Assembly: GCF_013201705.1 (NCBI RefSeq)
Contig: NZ_CP053837.1
Span: forward strand, 558,001-622,000
Source: Aliarcobacter faecis
GTDB lineage: Bacteria; Campylobacterota; Campylobacteria; Campylobacterales; Arcobacteraceae
Direction of reading: 5' to 3'
Length of the DNA stretch: 64,000 bases
In this document: positions 25,232 to 32,847 of the stretch, in pieces
Numbering within the stretch: the stretch's first letter is position 1
Layout: the number at the start of each line of letters is the position of its first letter
Notes under the pieces: generated by a model
The model's database searches: none
The model's input: the letters and a program-made list of their open reading frames with translations, nothing else
What the model was told of the DNA's origin: nothing
Translations under genes and position numbers: made by a program

Positions 25232-25502
25232 TTTGATTTTATTTATAGGTTGCTCTACAAAAGAGCCACCTGTAATATTTAAAAATAAAATGGTTTGCTT
25301 TGATATGCAAAAAGTAGAGCAAAGTGAAAAGGTAGATATTAGAGTTCATAAAGATGATTTAGATTTATTTGTTGCTAGGTCAAATGAGTTACAAGGAAAT
25401 ATAAATTTTTATGAATCTCAAATAGATAGATATAATGAGTTTTGTAAAAAAGAGTTAGATAAAAATTTCCCATGGGAAAAAACAAAGGAATATGAAAAAT
25501 GA
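25194..25502 (+). CDS. Outer-membrane spanin lipoprotein, Rz1-like
   Basis: A 102-residue lipoprotein: signal peptide with lipobox LFIGC (Cys 20), then a mature part with STKEPPVIF, a coiled coil and two further cysteines. It overlaps the Rz-like gene at its start and the endolysin gene at its end. It is longer and less Pro-rich than lambda Rz1. A TTTCCCATGGGAAA dyad is embedded near its 3' end (NFPWEK codons). Confidence 0.7.
   Translation: MKKIQILLLLSFSLILFIGCSTKEPPVIFKNKMVCFDMQKVEQSEKVDIRVHKDDLDLFVARSNELQGNINFYESQIDRYNEFCKKELDKNFPWEKTKEYEK
25466..25479. repeat. Dyad site 3 (TTTCCC-AT-GGGAAA)
   Basis: A 14-bp perfect palindrome in the 3' end of the o-spanin gene, 20 bases before the endolysin start. 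It is the third member of the set with sites at 10,981 and 20,919. Confidence 0.7.
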
Positions 25503-26077
25503 AATTAAGAAGTGTAAAAGAGGCTATAGAAATAGGCTTAAAAGATTATTTAGGACATTATAAACAAGCTGTTAAATCTTTTTGGCAATTTGATACGGTT
25601 ATAAATGGTTTACCAGTTGAATATTTTTTTATAGCTCAAGCTGTTCAAGAGAGCAGATTTCATTCTGAAGCAGTAAGTCCAGTTGGAGCTTTGGGAATAG
25701 CTCAATTTATGCCACAAACTGCAAGAGAAGTAGGAGCAGGATTAAGCAGACATTATCTGTTTAAAAATGGGTTTGAGCCTAAAAATTCAATTCAATCTGT
25801 TTATGCTCAAGTTTTTTATATGAATAATCTTTGTAAAAGTTGGAAGTTAGAAAGAACAACATTTCAACGATTTGAATTAGCTTTAGCTTCTTACAATGCT
25901 GGATTAGGAAATATCATAAAAGCTCAAAAAATATCGGGTGATAAGAGAAATTGGGAAGATATAAAAGGCTCTTTGGTTAAAGTAACTGGAAAATATAGTA
26001 ATGAAACTTTGGGTTATATAAATAATATTATAGGGTATTCTAATATTATGAAAGATATGCAAAAAATTGATTTTTAG
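25499..26077 (+). CDS. Endolysin, lytic transglycosylase (SLT) type
   Basis: A 192-residue soluble enzyme with the SLT signature: catalytic Glu in AQAVQESRFHSEAVS, then PVGALGIAQFMPQTA and ALASYNAGLGNIIKA. It cleaves the MurNAc-GlcNAc bond. There is no signal peptide, so it depends on the holin for release. It overlaps the o-spanin gene by ATGA and ends the rightward late transcript at the terminator before the integrase. Confidence 0.9.
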   Translation: MKLRSVKEAIEIGLKDYLGHYKQAVKSFWQFDTVINGLPVEYFFIAQAVQESRFHSEAVSPVGALGIAQFMPQTAREVGAGLSRHYLFKNGFEPKNSIQSVYAQVFYMNNLCKSWKLERTTFQRFELALASYNAGLGNIIKAQKISGDKRNWEDIKGSLVKVTGKYSNETLGYINNIIGYSNIMKDMQKIDF

Positions 26078-26097
26078 TATAAATATTTTATAATTTT

Positions 26098-26140
26098 ATA
26101 TCAGCAGTTAGTCCCTAATAATTGCTGATTATTTTTATTT
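26098..26140. terminator. Terminator between endolysin and integrase
   Basis: ATCAGCA (26100-26106) pairs with TGCTGAT (26123-26129), with an inner TTAG/CTAA pairing, followed on the plus strand by TATTTTTATTTTTT. It would end the late operon and protect the convergent integrase gene. Confidence 0.75.
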
Positions 26141-26141
26141 T

Positions 26142-27389
26142 TTAATATTTTAAATTTAATATATAGTTACTCCACCAGTTCATTAAAGGCTTTTGTCTTT
26201 CAAGATATACTATTCTATTTTTATAAGATAGTTCAACTTTTCCTTCTTTATGGTGGTCTAGCACACTTTCTATTATTCTAGTATCTATTTTATGTATATC
26301 TTGTTTCTCTTCAGTGATTGTTCTAAAGCTACCTCTAAAGCTATGTAAAGATTGTTTTTTTTCTGCTGTAAATCCCAATCTTATTAAAGCTTGGTTTGGG
26401 CTTTCCCTATTAATAGGACTTATATTATCAGTTCCTATAAATATAAACTCTTTTAAGTTTGTATATCTTGAAGAAAACTCTTTTTGTTCATTTAAAATGT
26501 TTATAACTTCATCTGTCAAAGGTAACATAAAATCTTGTAAATTATGATTTTTAACTTTCATTAAATTTCTTGGAATAGTTAAAATTTTATTTTCAAAATC
26601 TATATATTCCCATTTTAAAAAGCATAAATTATAAGCTCTTAAGGGTATATGTAAAACAAATTTTAAAGCATTTTTTATAGATATGCTTCCATTATATCCA
26701 TATACTTTATTTACAAGTTCTTTAAAAATATCCTCATCTGTAATTTTTGCATAGTTATTTCTAACTCTCTTTTCTACAAGAACATCATTTTTATTTATAT
26801 TTGCTAAATAGTTGTATTCACAATAATCTTTCAAAACTGCAAAAGCCCATAAATTTTGAAGATAGTTAAAAAGTCTTGAAGCCGTCTCTTTTGCTGTTTT
26901 TTCTTTATCTTCTAAAAGTTTTAATAATTCTAATTTTGTAATATCTTTTATATTTCTATCTTTAAATCTTGGTAAAACATAGTTTAAAAAGAGATTATAT
27001 TTTCTATCATATGTTACTTTTTCAAGTGTCTTTTTTTGTCTAATAAACCACTCTTCCATAACATTTTGAAATAAACCTTTATTGTTTATTTGTTCTTCAT
27101 TCTTTATATTTTTCTCTTGTTCTATTGGATCTATGTTATTAGAAATAGTTTGTTTTAAATTGGCTCTTAACTCTCTTGCTTTAGATAAACTAATAGTTGG
27201 ATAAATTCCTAAAGATTTTTTTCGTCTTTTTTTAAGTGTAGGTGAAACATAAACAAACTCCCATATTTTACTACCATTTACTTTTATAAGTAAATGTAAT
27301 CCTTGCCCATCACTTAATGTGTATTCTTTTGTTTTTGGTTTAGAATTTGATATTTTTGTATCTGTTAGAGGAGTTGGAATTTTTGGCAT
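26142..27389 (-). CDS. Tyrosine integrase (P4-type)
   Basis: A 415-residue site-specific recombinase. The N-terminal DUF4102-like arm-binding domain shows TKEYTLSDGQGLHLLIKVNG and RRKKSLGIYPTISLSKAREL; the core-binding domain lies at about 105-200. The catalytic part has Arg in PLRAYNLCFLKW, HSFRGSFRT (His-x-x-Arg), the His pair in SVLDHHKEG and a Tyr in LSYKNR. It reads away from the tmRNA gene and lies 199 bases from its 3' end, consistent with integration there. GTAACA repeats lie upstream. Confidence 0.93.
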   Translation of the reverse strand: MPKIPTPLTDTKISNSKPKTKEYTLSDGQGLHLLIKVNGSKIWEFVYVSPTLKKRRKKSLGIYPTISLSKARELRANLKQTISNNIDPIEQEKNIKNEEQINNKGLFQNVMEEWFIRQKKTLEKVTYDRKYNLFLNYVLPRFKDRNIKDITKLELLKLLEDKEKTAKETASRLFNYLQNLWAFAVLKDYCEYNYLANINKNDVLVEKRVRNNYAKITDEDIFKELVNKVYGYNGSISIKNALKFVLHIPLRAYNLCFLKWEYIDFENKILTIPRNLMKVKNHNLQDFMLPLTDEVINILNEQKEFSSRYTNLKEFIFIGTDNISPINRESPNQALIRLGFTAEKKQSLHSFRGSFRTITEEKQDIHKIDTRIIESVLDHHKEGKVELSYKNRIVYLERQKPLMNWWSNYILNLKY

Positions 27390-27410
27390 TTTTATATTCT
27401 TTATTTCATT

Positions 27411-27476
27411 TTTGTTACTTCATAAAATAAATGTAACATAAAAATTATAACAAAGGTAACATAAAAGGTAACAAAG
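27411..27476. repeat. GTAACA repeats, likely integrase/Xis arm sites
   Basis: Four copies: AAGTAACAAA inverted at 27411-27420, TGTAACATAAAA at 27432, GGTAACATAAAA at 27455 and GGTAACAAAG at 27467. The last two are 12 bp apart. They fill the gap between integrase start and attachment site, where arm-type sites and the int promoter are expected. The remaining sequence to 27587 is featureless AT-rich DNA. Confidence 0.55.
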
Positions 27477-27587
27477 ATTTAAAGATTATAGGGTATTATA
27501 TAAGACTATAAAAGATTAAAATTATTTTTAAATTATCGATAAAACAGTCATTTGGTAGATTATTTGATATGATAAGAGATTAATTTA

Positions 27588-27987
27588 TGGTGGAGATGTG
27601 CGGGATCGAACCGCAGTCTTAAAACAGCTTATATTAGCGTCTACATGCTTAGCGAAGTTGAAAAAATTCATTTTATGACAACTCAACTTCCAAAAGCAAT
27701 CGTAAAACTAAGATTTTAAATTTTCTCTTTTAAGCCAAATCAACTCTTAAAAGATAATCTATCTATTGTGAACCTGCATTTATCTACATAGATAGAATCT
27801 GTAGTGCAAGTCTCCGTTAGACTCAAGCCCGAAGGCGAGTCAGTAAGTTGTTAAACTTACGCAGCTTTAGCGTAAGCTGGAGCGTAATTTGTATTGTTTG
27901 CGTCTAAAAAAAATGAACCGCGTAACGGCATGTTCAGGCCGACATGCAACTAATACTCACTGCTCTAATCGATACCAAGTCATCCCC
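27588..27987 (-). ncRNA. ssrA: Transfer-messenger RNA (tmRNA)
   Basis: A 400-base tmRNA. The 5' GGGGATG pairs with CATCTCC before the 3' ACCA, forming the acceptor stem, and GGTTCGATCCC is the T-arm. The tag frame at 27857-27901 reads ANNTNYAPAYAKAA then TAA, close to the Campylobacter tag. It rescues stalled ribosomes and marks the products for proteolysis. Its 3' end is the prophage attachment site, restored by the phage end so that it stays functional. It is the only RNA gene I find in the window. Confidence 0.97.
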
Positions 27988-28138
27988 ATAACTTAAAAGT
28001 TAAGTTTACATAAGTAATTATTAAAAGCTTGTTAATTGTAATTAAAATGTTATTTAATAATAAATTTTTATTTACTTCACTTTTTCTTTTAGTTTAAAAT
28101 TGTATAATCTTTATATAAAAATATAATGGAGTGAATAA
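27988..28138. promoter_or_regulatory. Divergent promoter region of ssrA and CANSDH gene
   Basis: A very AT-rich gap. TATAAT at 28103-28108 and again at 28122-28127 are -10 candidates for the rightward gene, with a T-rich upstream stretch as usual in this phylum. AACTTAAAAGTT at 27991-28002 is a palindrome close to the tmRNA 5' end, but no clear -10 for ssrA can be chosen. Confidence 0.4.
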
Positions 28139-29332
28139 ATGAGCAAAAAAGGTATTTTAATTATTGGGGCAGGTGGTGTAAGTAGGGTTGCTACTGTTAA
28201 ATGTGCTATGAATATTGATACATTTGAAAAAATTACACTAGCTTCAAGAACAGTTTCAAAGTGTGAAGCAATTGCTGCTGATATTTTAAAAAATCAAGGT
28301 GTAAAGATAGATGTAGCTTCGGTAGATGCTGATAATGTAGATGAATTAGTAAAATTAATAGAAAAAGTGAATCCAAAATTAGTATTAAATGTTGCTTTAC
28401 CTTATCAAGATTTGACAATTATGGATGCTTGTACAAAATGTAAGGTTGATTATGTAGATACTGCAAATTATGAACATCCTGATGAAGCTAAATTTGAATA
28501 TAAAGAGCAGTGGGCAAGAGATGGGCAATTTAAAGAAGCTGGAATTATGGCACTTTTAGGTTCAGGTTTTGATCCAGGTGTTACAGGAGTATTTTGTGCA
28601 TATGCTCAACAAAATTTATTTGATGAAATTCACTATATAGATATTATGGATTGTAATGCAGGTGACCATGGTTATAAATTTGCAACAAATTTTAATCCAG
28701 AGATAAATCTTAGAGAAGTATCTGCAAATGGAAGATATTGGGAGAATGGACAATGGATAGAGACAAAACCTCTTGAAATTAGAGTAGATCACGATTATCC
28801 AGAAATTGGAGTAAAGGCTTCTTATTTACTTTATCATGAAGAGTTAGAGTCTTTAGCAAAAAATATTAAAGGTTTAAAAAGAATTAGATTCTTTATGACT
28901 TTTGGAGATAGTTATATTCAACATATGAATTGTTTACAAAATGTTGGAATGCTTGGAATTGAGCCAGTAGAACACCAAGGACAAAAAATTATTCCAATAG
29001 AGTTTTTAAAAACTTTATTACCAGATCCTGCTAGTTTAGGACCACGAACAGTTGGGCAAACAAATATTGGTTGTATAATTGAAGGTATAAAAGATGGAAA
29101 ACTAAAAAAAGTATATATTTACAATGTTTGTGATCATCAAGAGTGTTATAGAGAAACAGGTGCACAAGCAGTAAGTTATACAACAGGAGTTCCAGCTATG
29201 ATTGGTTCTAAACTACTTTATAAAGGTATTTGGAAAAATCAAGGAGTATTTAATATTGAAGAGTTTGATGCAAAACCATTTATGGATGAGTTAATGACAC
29301 AAGGTCTTCCTTGGAAAATTATTGAATTATAA
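28139..29332 (+). CDS. Carboxynorspermidine synthase (CANSDH, saccharopine dehydrogenase family)
   Basis: A 397-residue cytoplasmic oxidoreductase. It has an N-terminal Rossmann motif GILIIGAGGVSRVAT, VVLNVALPYQ-like LVLNVALPYQDLTIMDAC, then GSGFDPGVTGVFCAYAQ and MDCNAGDHG, features of the saccharopine dehydrogenase-like CANSDH subgroup. It condenses aspartate semialdehyde with a diamine (putrescine or diaminopropane) using NADPH. The next gene is the matching decarboxylase, which together give spermidine or norspermidine by the route known in Campylobacter and Vibrio. Ribosome site GGAGTG precedes ATG. Confidence 0.88.
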   Translation: MSKKGILIIGAGGVSRVATVKCAMNIDTFEKITLASRTVSKCEAIAADILKNQGVKIDVASVDADNVDELVKLIEKVNPKLVLNVALPYQDLTIMDACTKCKVDYVDTANYEHPDEAKFEYKEQWARDGQFKEAGIMALLGSGFDPGVTGVFCAYAQQNLFDEIHYIDIMDCNAGDHGYKFATNFNPEINLREVSANGRYWENGQWIETKPLEIRVDHDYPEIGVKASYLLYHEELESLAKNIKGLKRIRFFMTFGDSYIQHMNCLQNVGMLGIEPVEHQGQKIIPIEFLKTLLPDPASLGPRTVGQTNIGCIIEGIKDGKLKKVYIYNVCDHQECYRETGAQAVSYTTGVPAMIGSKLLYKGIWKNQGVFNIEEFDAKPFMDELMTQGLPWKIIEL

Positions 29333-29368
29333 AATCAGATTTTAGAAAAATTTTGTTTACAAAAGAGA

Positions 29369-29418
29369 TAAGAATTTAGTTATTTATAAAAAATAAATTT
29401 CTAAATTCTTACTTTTTT
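29369..29418 (+). terminator. Terminator after CANSDH gene
   Basis: TAAGAATTTAG (29369-29379) and CTAAATTCTTA (29401-29411) form an 11-bp stem followed by CTTTTTTAG. It implies that nspC is transcribed from its own promoter. Confidence 0.6.
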
Positions 29419-29503
29419 AGCCTTATTTTTGAAAAAAATCTCTTAAACTTTTATCTGTTTTTAGTAGAAAATAGATAAAAATTTTAAACATTAGGAAAAA
29501 TAT

Positions 29504-30646
29504 ATGACAAAGCAAATTATTAACTCTTTTGAAGAGCTTCCAAGTCCAGCATATGTTTGTGAAGAAGAGCTTTTAGAAAAAAATTTAAAACTTTTGAAAA
29601 AAATTCAAGATGAAACAGGAATTAAAATTCTTTTAGCTCTAAAAGGTTTTGCTATGCACTCAACTTTTGATTTATGTAGAAAATATCTAAAAGGTTGTTG
29701 TGCTTCAGGACTTCATGAGGCTCTTTTAGCAAAAAAAGAGTTTGGCTTAGAAGTTCATACTTATAGCCCAGCTTTTAAAGATGAAGAGATTGATGAAATT
29801 ATCTCTTTATCTAATCATTTAGTTTTTAACTCTTTTAATCAACTAAAAAGATATAAAGATAAAGCTTTTGGTAAAGTATCTTTAGGAGTTAGATTAAATC
29901 CTGAATATTCAAGCGTTGAGGTAGATTTATATAATCCTTGTGCACCAAATTCAAGATTAGGTATTACAAAAGCAAATTTTGATGAAACTCAACTAGAATT
30001 TTTAGAAGGTTTTCATTTTCATGCACTTTGTGAACAAAATATAGATGCACTTGAAGGAGCTTTGGCAAATTTTGAGAAAAATTTCAGCCAATATTTTTCT
30101 AAACTTAAATGGGTAAATTTTGGTGGTGGACACCATATAACAAGAGCTGATTATGATGTGGAAGGTTTAATCAAACTTTTAAAAGATTTTAAAGCTAGAT
30201 ATCCTCATTTAGAGGTTTATATGGAACCAGGTGAAGCTGTTGGTTGGCAAACTGGTTATTTAGTTGCAACGGTTCTTGATATTATTGAAAATGGAATGAA
30301 TTTAGTAATTCTTGATACAAGTGCAGAGGCTCATATGCCAGATACTTTAGCTATGCCATATCGTGCAATGATTAGAAATAGTGGAGTGGCATTTGAAAAA
30401 AAATATACATATATATTAGGTGGAAATACTTGTTTAGCTGGAGATATTATTGGTGATTACTCTTTTGATGAGCCTTTAAAAGTAGGGGATAAAATAATTT
30501 TAGAAGATATGATTCACTATACAATGGTAAAAACGACAACATTCAATGGTATAAAATTACCATCAATAGTTATAAAGACTAAAGAAAACAGTTATAAAAT
30601 AATAAAAAACTTTGGATATGAAGATTATAAAATGAGGCTTTCATAA
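29504..30646 (+). CDS. nspC: Carboxynorspermidine decarboxylase
   Basis: A 380-residue PLP enzyme of the alanine-racemase-fold decarboxylases. The PLP lysine lies in LLALKGFAMHS; FHFHALCEQN, VNFGGGHHITR and MEPGEAVGWQTG are family motifs, and the catalytic Cys is in GGNTCLAGDI. It decarboxylates carboxy(nor)spermidine, completing the polyamine made by the upstream enzyme. A 171-base gap with a terminator separates the two genes. Length agrees with known NspC proteins. Confidence 0.92.
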   Translation: MTKQIINSFEELPSPAYVCEEELLEKNLKLLKKIQDETGIKILLALKGFAMHSTFDLCRKYLKGCCASGLHEALLAKKEFGLEVHTYSPAFKDEEIDEIISLSNHLVFNSFNQLKRYKDKAFGKVSLGVRLNPEYSSVEVDLYNPCAPNSRLGITKANFDETQLEFLEGFHFHALCEQNIDALEGALANFEKNFSQYFSKLKWVNFGGGHHITRADYDVEGLIKLLKDFKARYPHLEVYMEPGEAVGWQTGYLVATVLDIIENGMNLVILDTSAEAHMPDTLAMPYRAMIRNSGVAFEKKYTYILGGNTCLAGDIIGDYSFDEPLKVGDKIILEDMIHYTMVKTTTFNGIKLPSIVIKTKENSYKIIKNFGYEDYKMRLS

Positions 30647-30662
30647 AAAATTAGGAGTGAGA

Positions 30663-31613
30663 ATGGGACATGATAGAAGCTTATTAAAACATACTTTTGA
30701 AGATAAAGATGTAATTGATACATTTGAAGATATTGAACATGGGAAAGATAAAAAAAGAAAAAGAAAAGAGTTAGATGAGAAGATTGAAGATGGTGAACAA
30801 AAAGTTCAAGTTTGGATTAAAAAAGCTACTTTAGAGTACCAAAAGGAACTAACACTACTTCAAATAGAGCTTTTAAAATTACAAAATTATGTTAAAGATA
30901 ATGGACTTAAAGTTTTAATTATTTTTGAAGGAAGAGATGCTGCAGGAAAAGGTGGAACTATAAAAAGAGTAACCGAGCATTTAAATCCAAGAGGAGCTAG
31001 AATTGTTGCTTTAGAAAAACCAAGTGATGTTGAAAAGACACAATGGTATTTTCAAAGATATATACAACACCTTCCAAGTGCAGGAGAGATAGTATTATTT
31101 GATAGAAGTTGGTACAATAGGGCTGGAGTTGAGCCTGTTATGGGGTTTTGTACAAAAGAACAACATATGCAATTTTTAAGAGATGTCCCTGATTTTGAGA
31201 AAATGCTTGTTGAATCTGGAATTATACTTTTTAAGTTTTATTTCTCTGTTTCTAAAAAAGAGCAAGAAAAAAGATTTAAAAAAAGAGAAACAGATTTATT
31301 AAAACAGTATAAATTATCACCAATAGATCAACAATCACAAAAATTATGGGATCAATATACAGCTACAAAATATTCAATGTTAATGGCTTCGCATACTCCA
31401 ATCTCACCTTGGATAATTGTAAAAAGTGATAATAATAAAAAGGCTAGATTAAATTGTATGAGATATATTTTAAATAGTATTAACTATGATAAAAAGTCAA
31501 AAGATAAAACTCTTTTTAAAATAGATAAGAAAATTATTATAAATGGTTCTGTTGAGCTTGAGAATATGGAACAAAAACATCAAGCTTCAAAAATAAAGAA
31601 GGATGAAAAATGA
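30663..31613 (+). CDS. ppk2: Polyphosphate kinase 2 family (first copy)
   Basis: A 316-residue kinase with Walker A FEGRDAAGKGGTIKRVTEHL and Walker B region IVLFDRSWYNRAGVEPVMGF, the lid module with FKKRETDLL, and the C-terminal YILNSINYD typical of PPK2. It transfers phosphate between polyphosphate and nucleotides. ATG 30663 follows AGGAG by 5 bases; an in-frame GTG at 30657 sits inside that ribosome site. The charged N-terminal ~45 residues precede the kinase core. It overlaps the second PPK2 gene by ATGA. Confidence 0.9.
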   Translation: MGHDRSLLKHTFEDKDVIDTFEDIEHGKDKKRKRKELDEKIEDGEQKVQVWIKKATLEYQKELTLLQIELLKLQNYVKDNGLKVLIIFEGRDAAGKGGTIKRVTEHLNPRGARIVALEKPSDVEKTQWYFQRYIQHLPSAGEIVLFDRSWYNRAGVEPVMGFCTKEQHMQFLRDVPDFEKMLVESGIILFKFYFSVSKKEQEKRFKKRETDLLKQYKLSPIDQQSQKLWDQYTATKYSMLMASHTPISPWIIVKSDNNKKARLNCMRYILNSINYDKKSKDKTLFKIDKKIIINGSVELENMEQKHQASKIKKDEK

Positions 31614-32743
31614 ATTTAAATGAATTTGATAAAACATCTCAAGTAGGGCTTTATGTTTCTAAAGAAGAGCATCCAATCTTTGGAAAAAAATATATAGCAA
31701 GATTTCAACATGATAAAAAAAGATATGTTAAAGTTTTAGGATATGTTAAAAAAGATAGTTTAACTTTACAAAAAGCTGTAAGATTATTTGAAGATTTTAG
31801 ATCAAAAGTTACAGGTTATAAGGAAGAGATTTCTTTAGAAAAAGAGAAATTAACAAAAGATATCTCTGAAAATATAAAAATAAGTGATACTTTAAAAGCT
31901 ATACAAGAAGAAAATAAATTTTTAAAATCTTTATTAAAAAATTATAAAAAATTGAGTCCAGATGCTTTAGAAGAGGGAATTCAAAAAATTTATGATTTAC
32001 AAGATTTAAAACCTTATCAAATAGAGTTAATTAAACTTCAAAATTGGTTAGAAAAAGAGAATAAGCGAATGATTATTATCTTTGAAGGAAGAGATGCTTC
32101 TGGAAAAGGAGGAGCAATTCGTAGAATTACAAGATATATGAATAATAAACATTATAGAGTTGTAGCACTTGGAAAACCAACGGAAACACAAAGAAATCAG
32201 TGGTTTTTACAAAGATATATTGAACACTTTCCAACTGGTGGAGAAGTGGTTTTATTTGATAGGTCTTGGTATAATCGTGCTATGGTTGAGCCAATTTTTG
32301 GATTTTGTACACCAGAAGAGCATGAAATTTTTATGGAAGATATTGTAAATTTTGAACAAGATTTGGTAAGACAAGGAATGATTTTAATTAAACTATATTT
32401 TTCTGTTTCAAAAGAGGAGCAAAAAAGAAGATTTGATAGAAGAATAAATGACCCTCTAAGACAATGGAAATTTTCAGAAGTTGATATGCAAGCACAAGAC
32501 TTATGGGATGAATTTTCTGAAAAAAAATATGAGATGCTAAGAAGAACAACATCAAGAAGTGCACCATGGCATATAATTAGAAGTGATAATAAGCATTTAG
32601 CAAGGCTTGAAGCACTTAAAATTATATTAAATTCTGTTGATTATGATGGAAGAAATTATTCTCTCAACTTTGAAGCAAATGAAGAGATAAATATCTCTGT
32701 TCAAAGAGAGTTACTACAAATGAGAAAAACAAAAGATTATTAA
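31610..32743 (+). CDS. ppk2: Polyphosphate kinase 2 family with N-terminal extra domain (second copy)
   Basis: A 377-residue paralogue of the preceding gene. The kinase core (about 130-350) has FEGRDASGKGGAIRRITRYM and VVLFDRSWYNRAMVEPIFGF. The first ~55 residues contain YIARFQHDKKRYVKVLGY, which recalls the small three-stranded DNA-binding domain at the start of many tyrosine recombinases, followed by a coiled coil (about 65-125). The fused domain is absent from the first copy and could mediate nucleic-acid or partner binding. It ends at a strong terminator. Confidence 0.88.
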   Translation: MNLNEFDKTSQVGLYVSKEEHPIFGKKYIARFQHDKKRYVKVLGYVKKDSLTLQKAVRLFEDFRSKVTGYKEEISLEKEKLTKDISENIKISDTLKAIQEENKFLKSLLKNYKKLSPDALEEGIQKIYDLQDLKPYQIELIKLQNWLEKENKRMIIIFEGRDASGKGGAIRRITRYMNNKHYRVVALGKPTETQRNQWFLQRYIEHFPTGGEVVLFDRSWYNRAMVEPIFGFCTPEEHEIFMEDIVNFEQDLVRQGMILIKLYFSVSKEEQKRRFDRRINDPLRQWKFSEVDMQAQDLWDEFSEKKYEMLRRTTSRSAPWHIIRSDNKHLARLEALKIILNSVDYDGRNYSLNFEANEEINISVQRELLQMRKTKDY

Positions 32744-32764
32744 TCTTTTGTTTTTTATTTTAAA
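32725..32764 (+). terminator. Terminator after ppk2 pair
   Basis: AAAAACAAAAGAT (32725-32737) and ATCTTTTGTTTTT (32743-32755) form a perfect 13-bp stem with loop TATTA, then TATTTT. The stem includes the stop codon of the second ppk2 gene. Confidence 0.75.
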
Positions 32765-32847
32765 AATCTACAAAAAATTGCTTAAAGAAAAGCCTTATTT
32801 AAATTTAGATAGAATATTTGCTAAAATTAAAATTCGGAGTAAATTTG

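Larger units (their letters stand above)
1..27587. mobile_element. Lambda-like prophage, right-hand part (left end outside window)
   Basis: Contiguous phage genes (replication-type protein, terminase, portal, capsid, tail, lysis, integrase) run up to the 3' end of the tmRNA gene on the minus strand. The integrase is the last gene and sits beside that 3' end, the usual arrangement for elements that use ssrA as attachment site and restore its 3' end with their own att copy. The right boundary is therefore placed at the tmRNA CCA end. The left att copy is not in the window, so the core length cannot be read. No disrupted structural gene is visible, so it may be an intact prophage. Confidence 0.9.
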
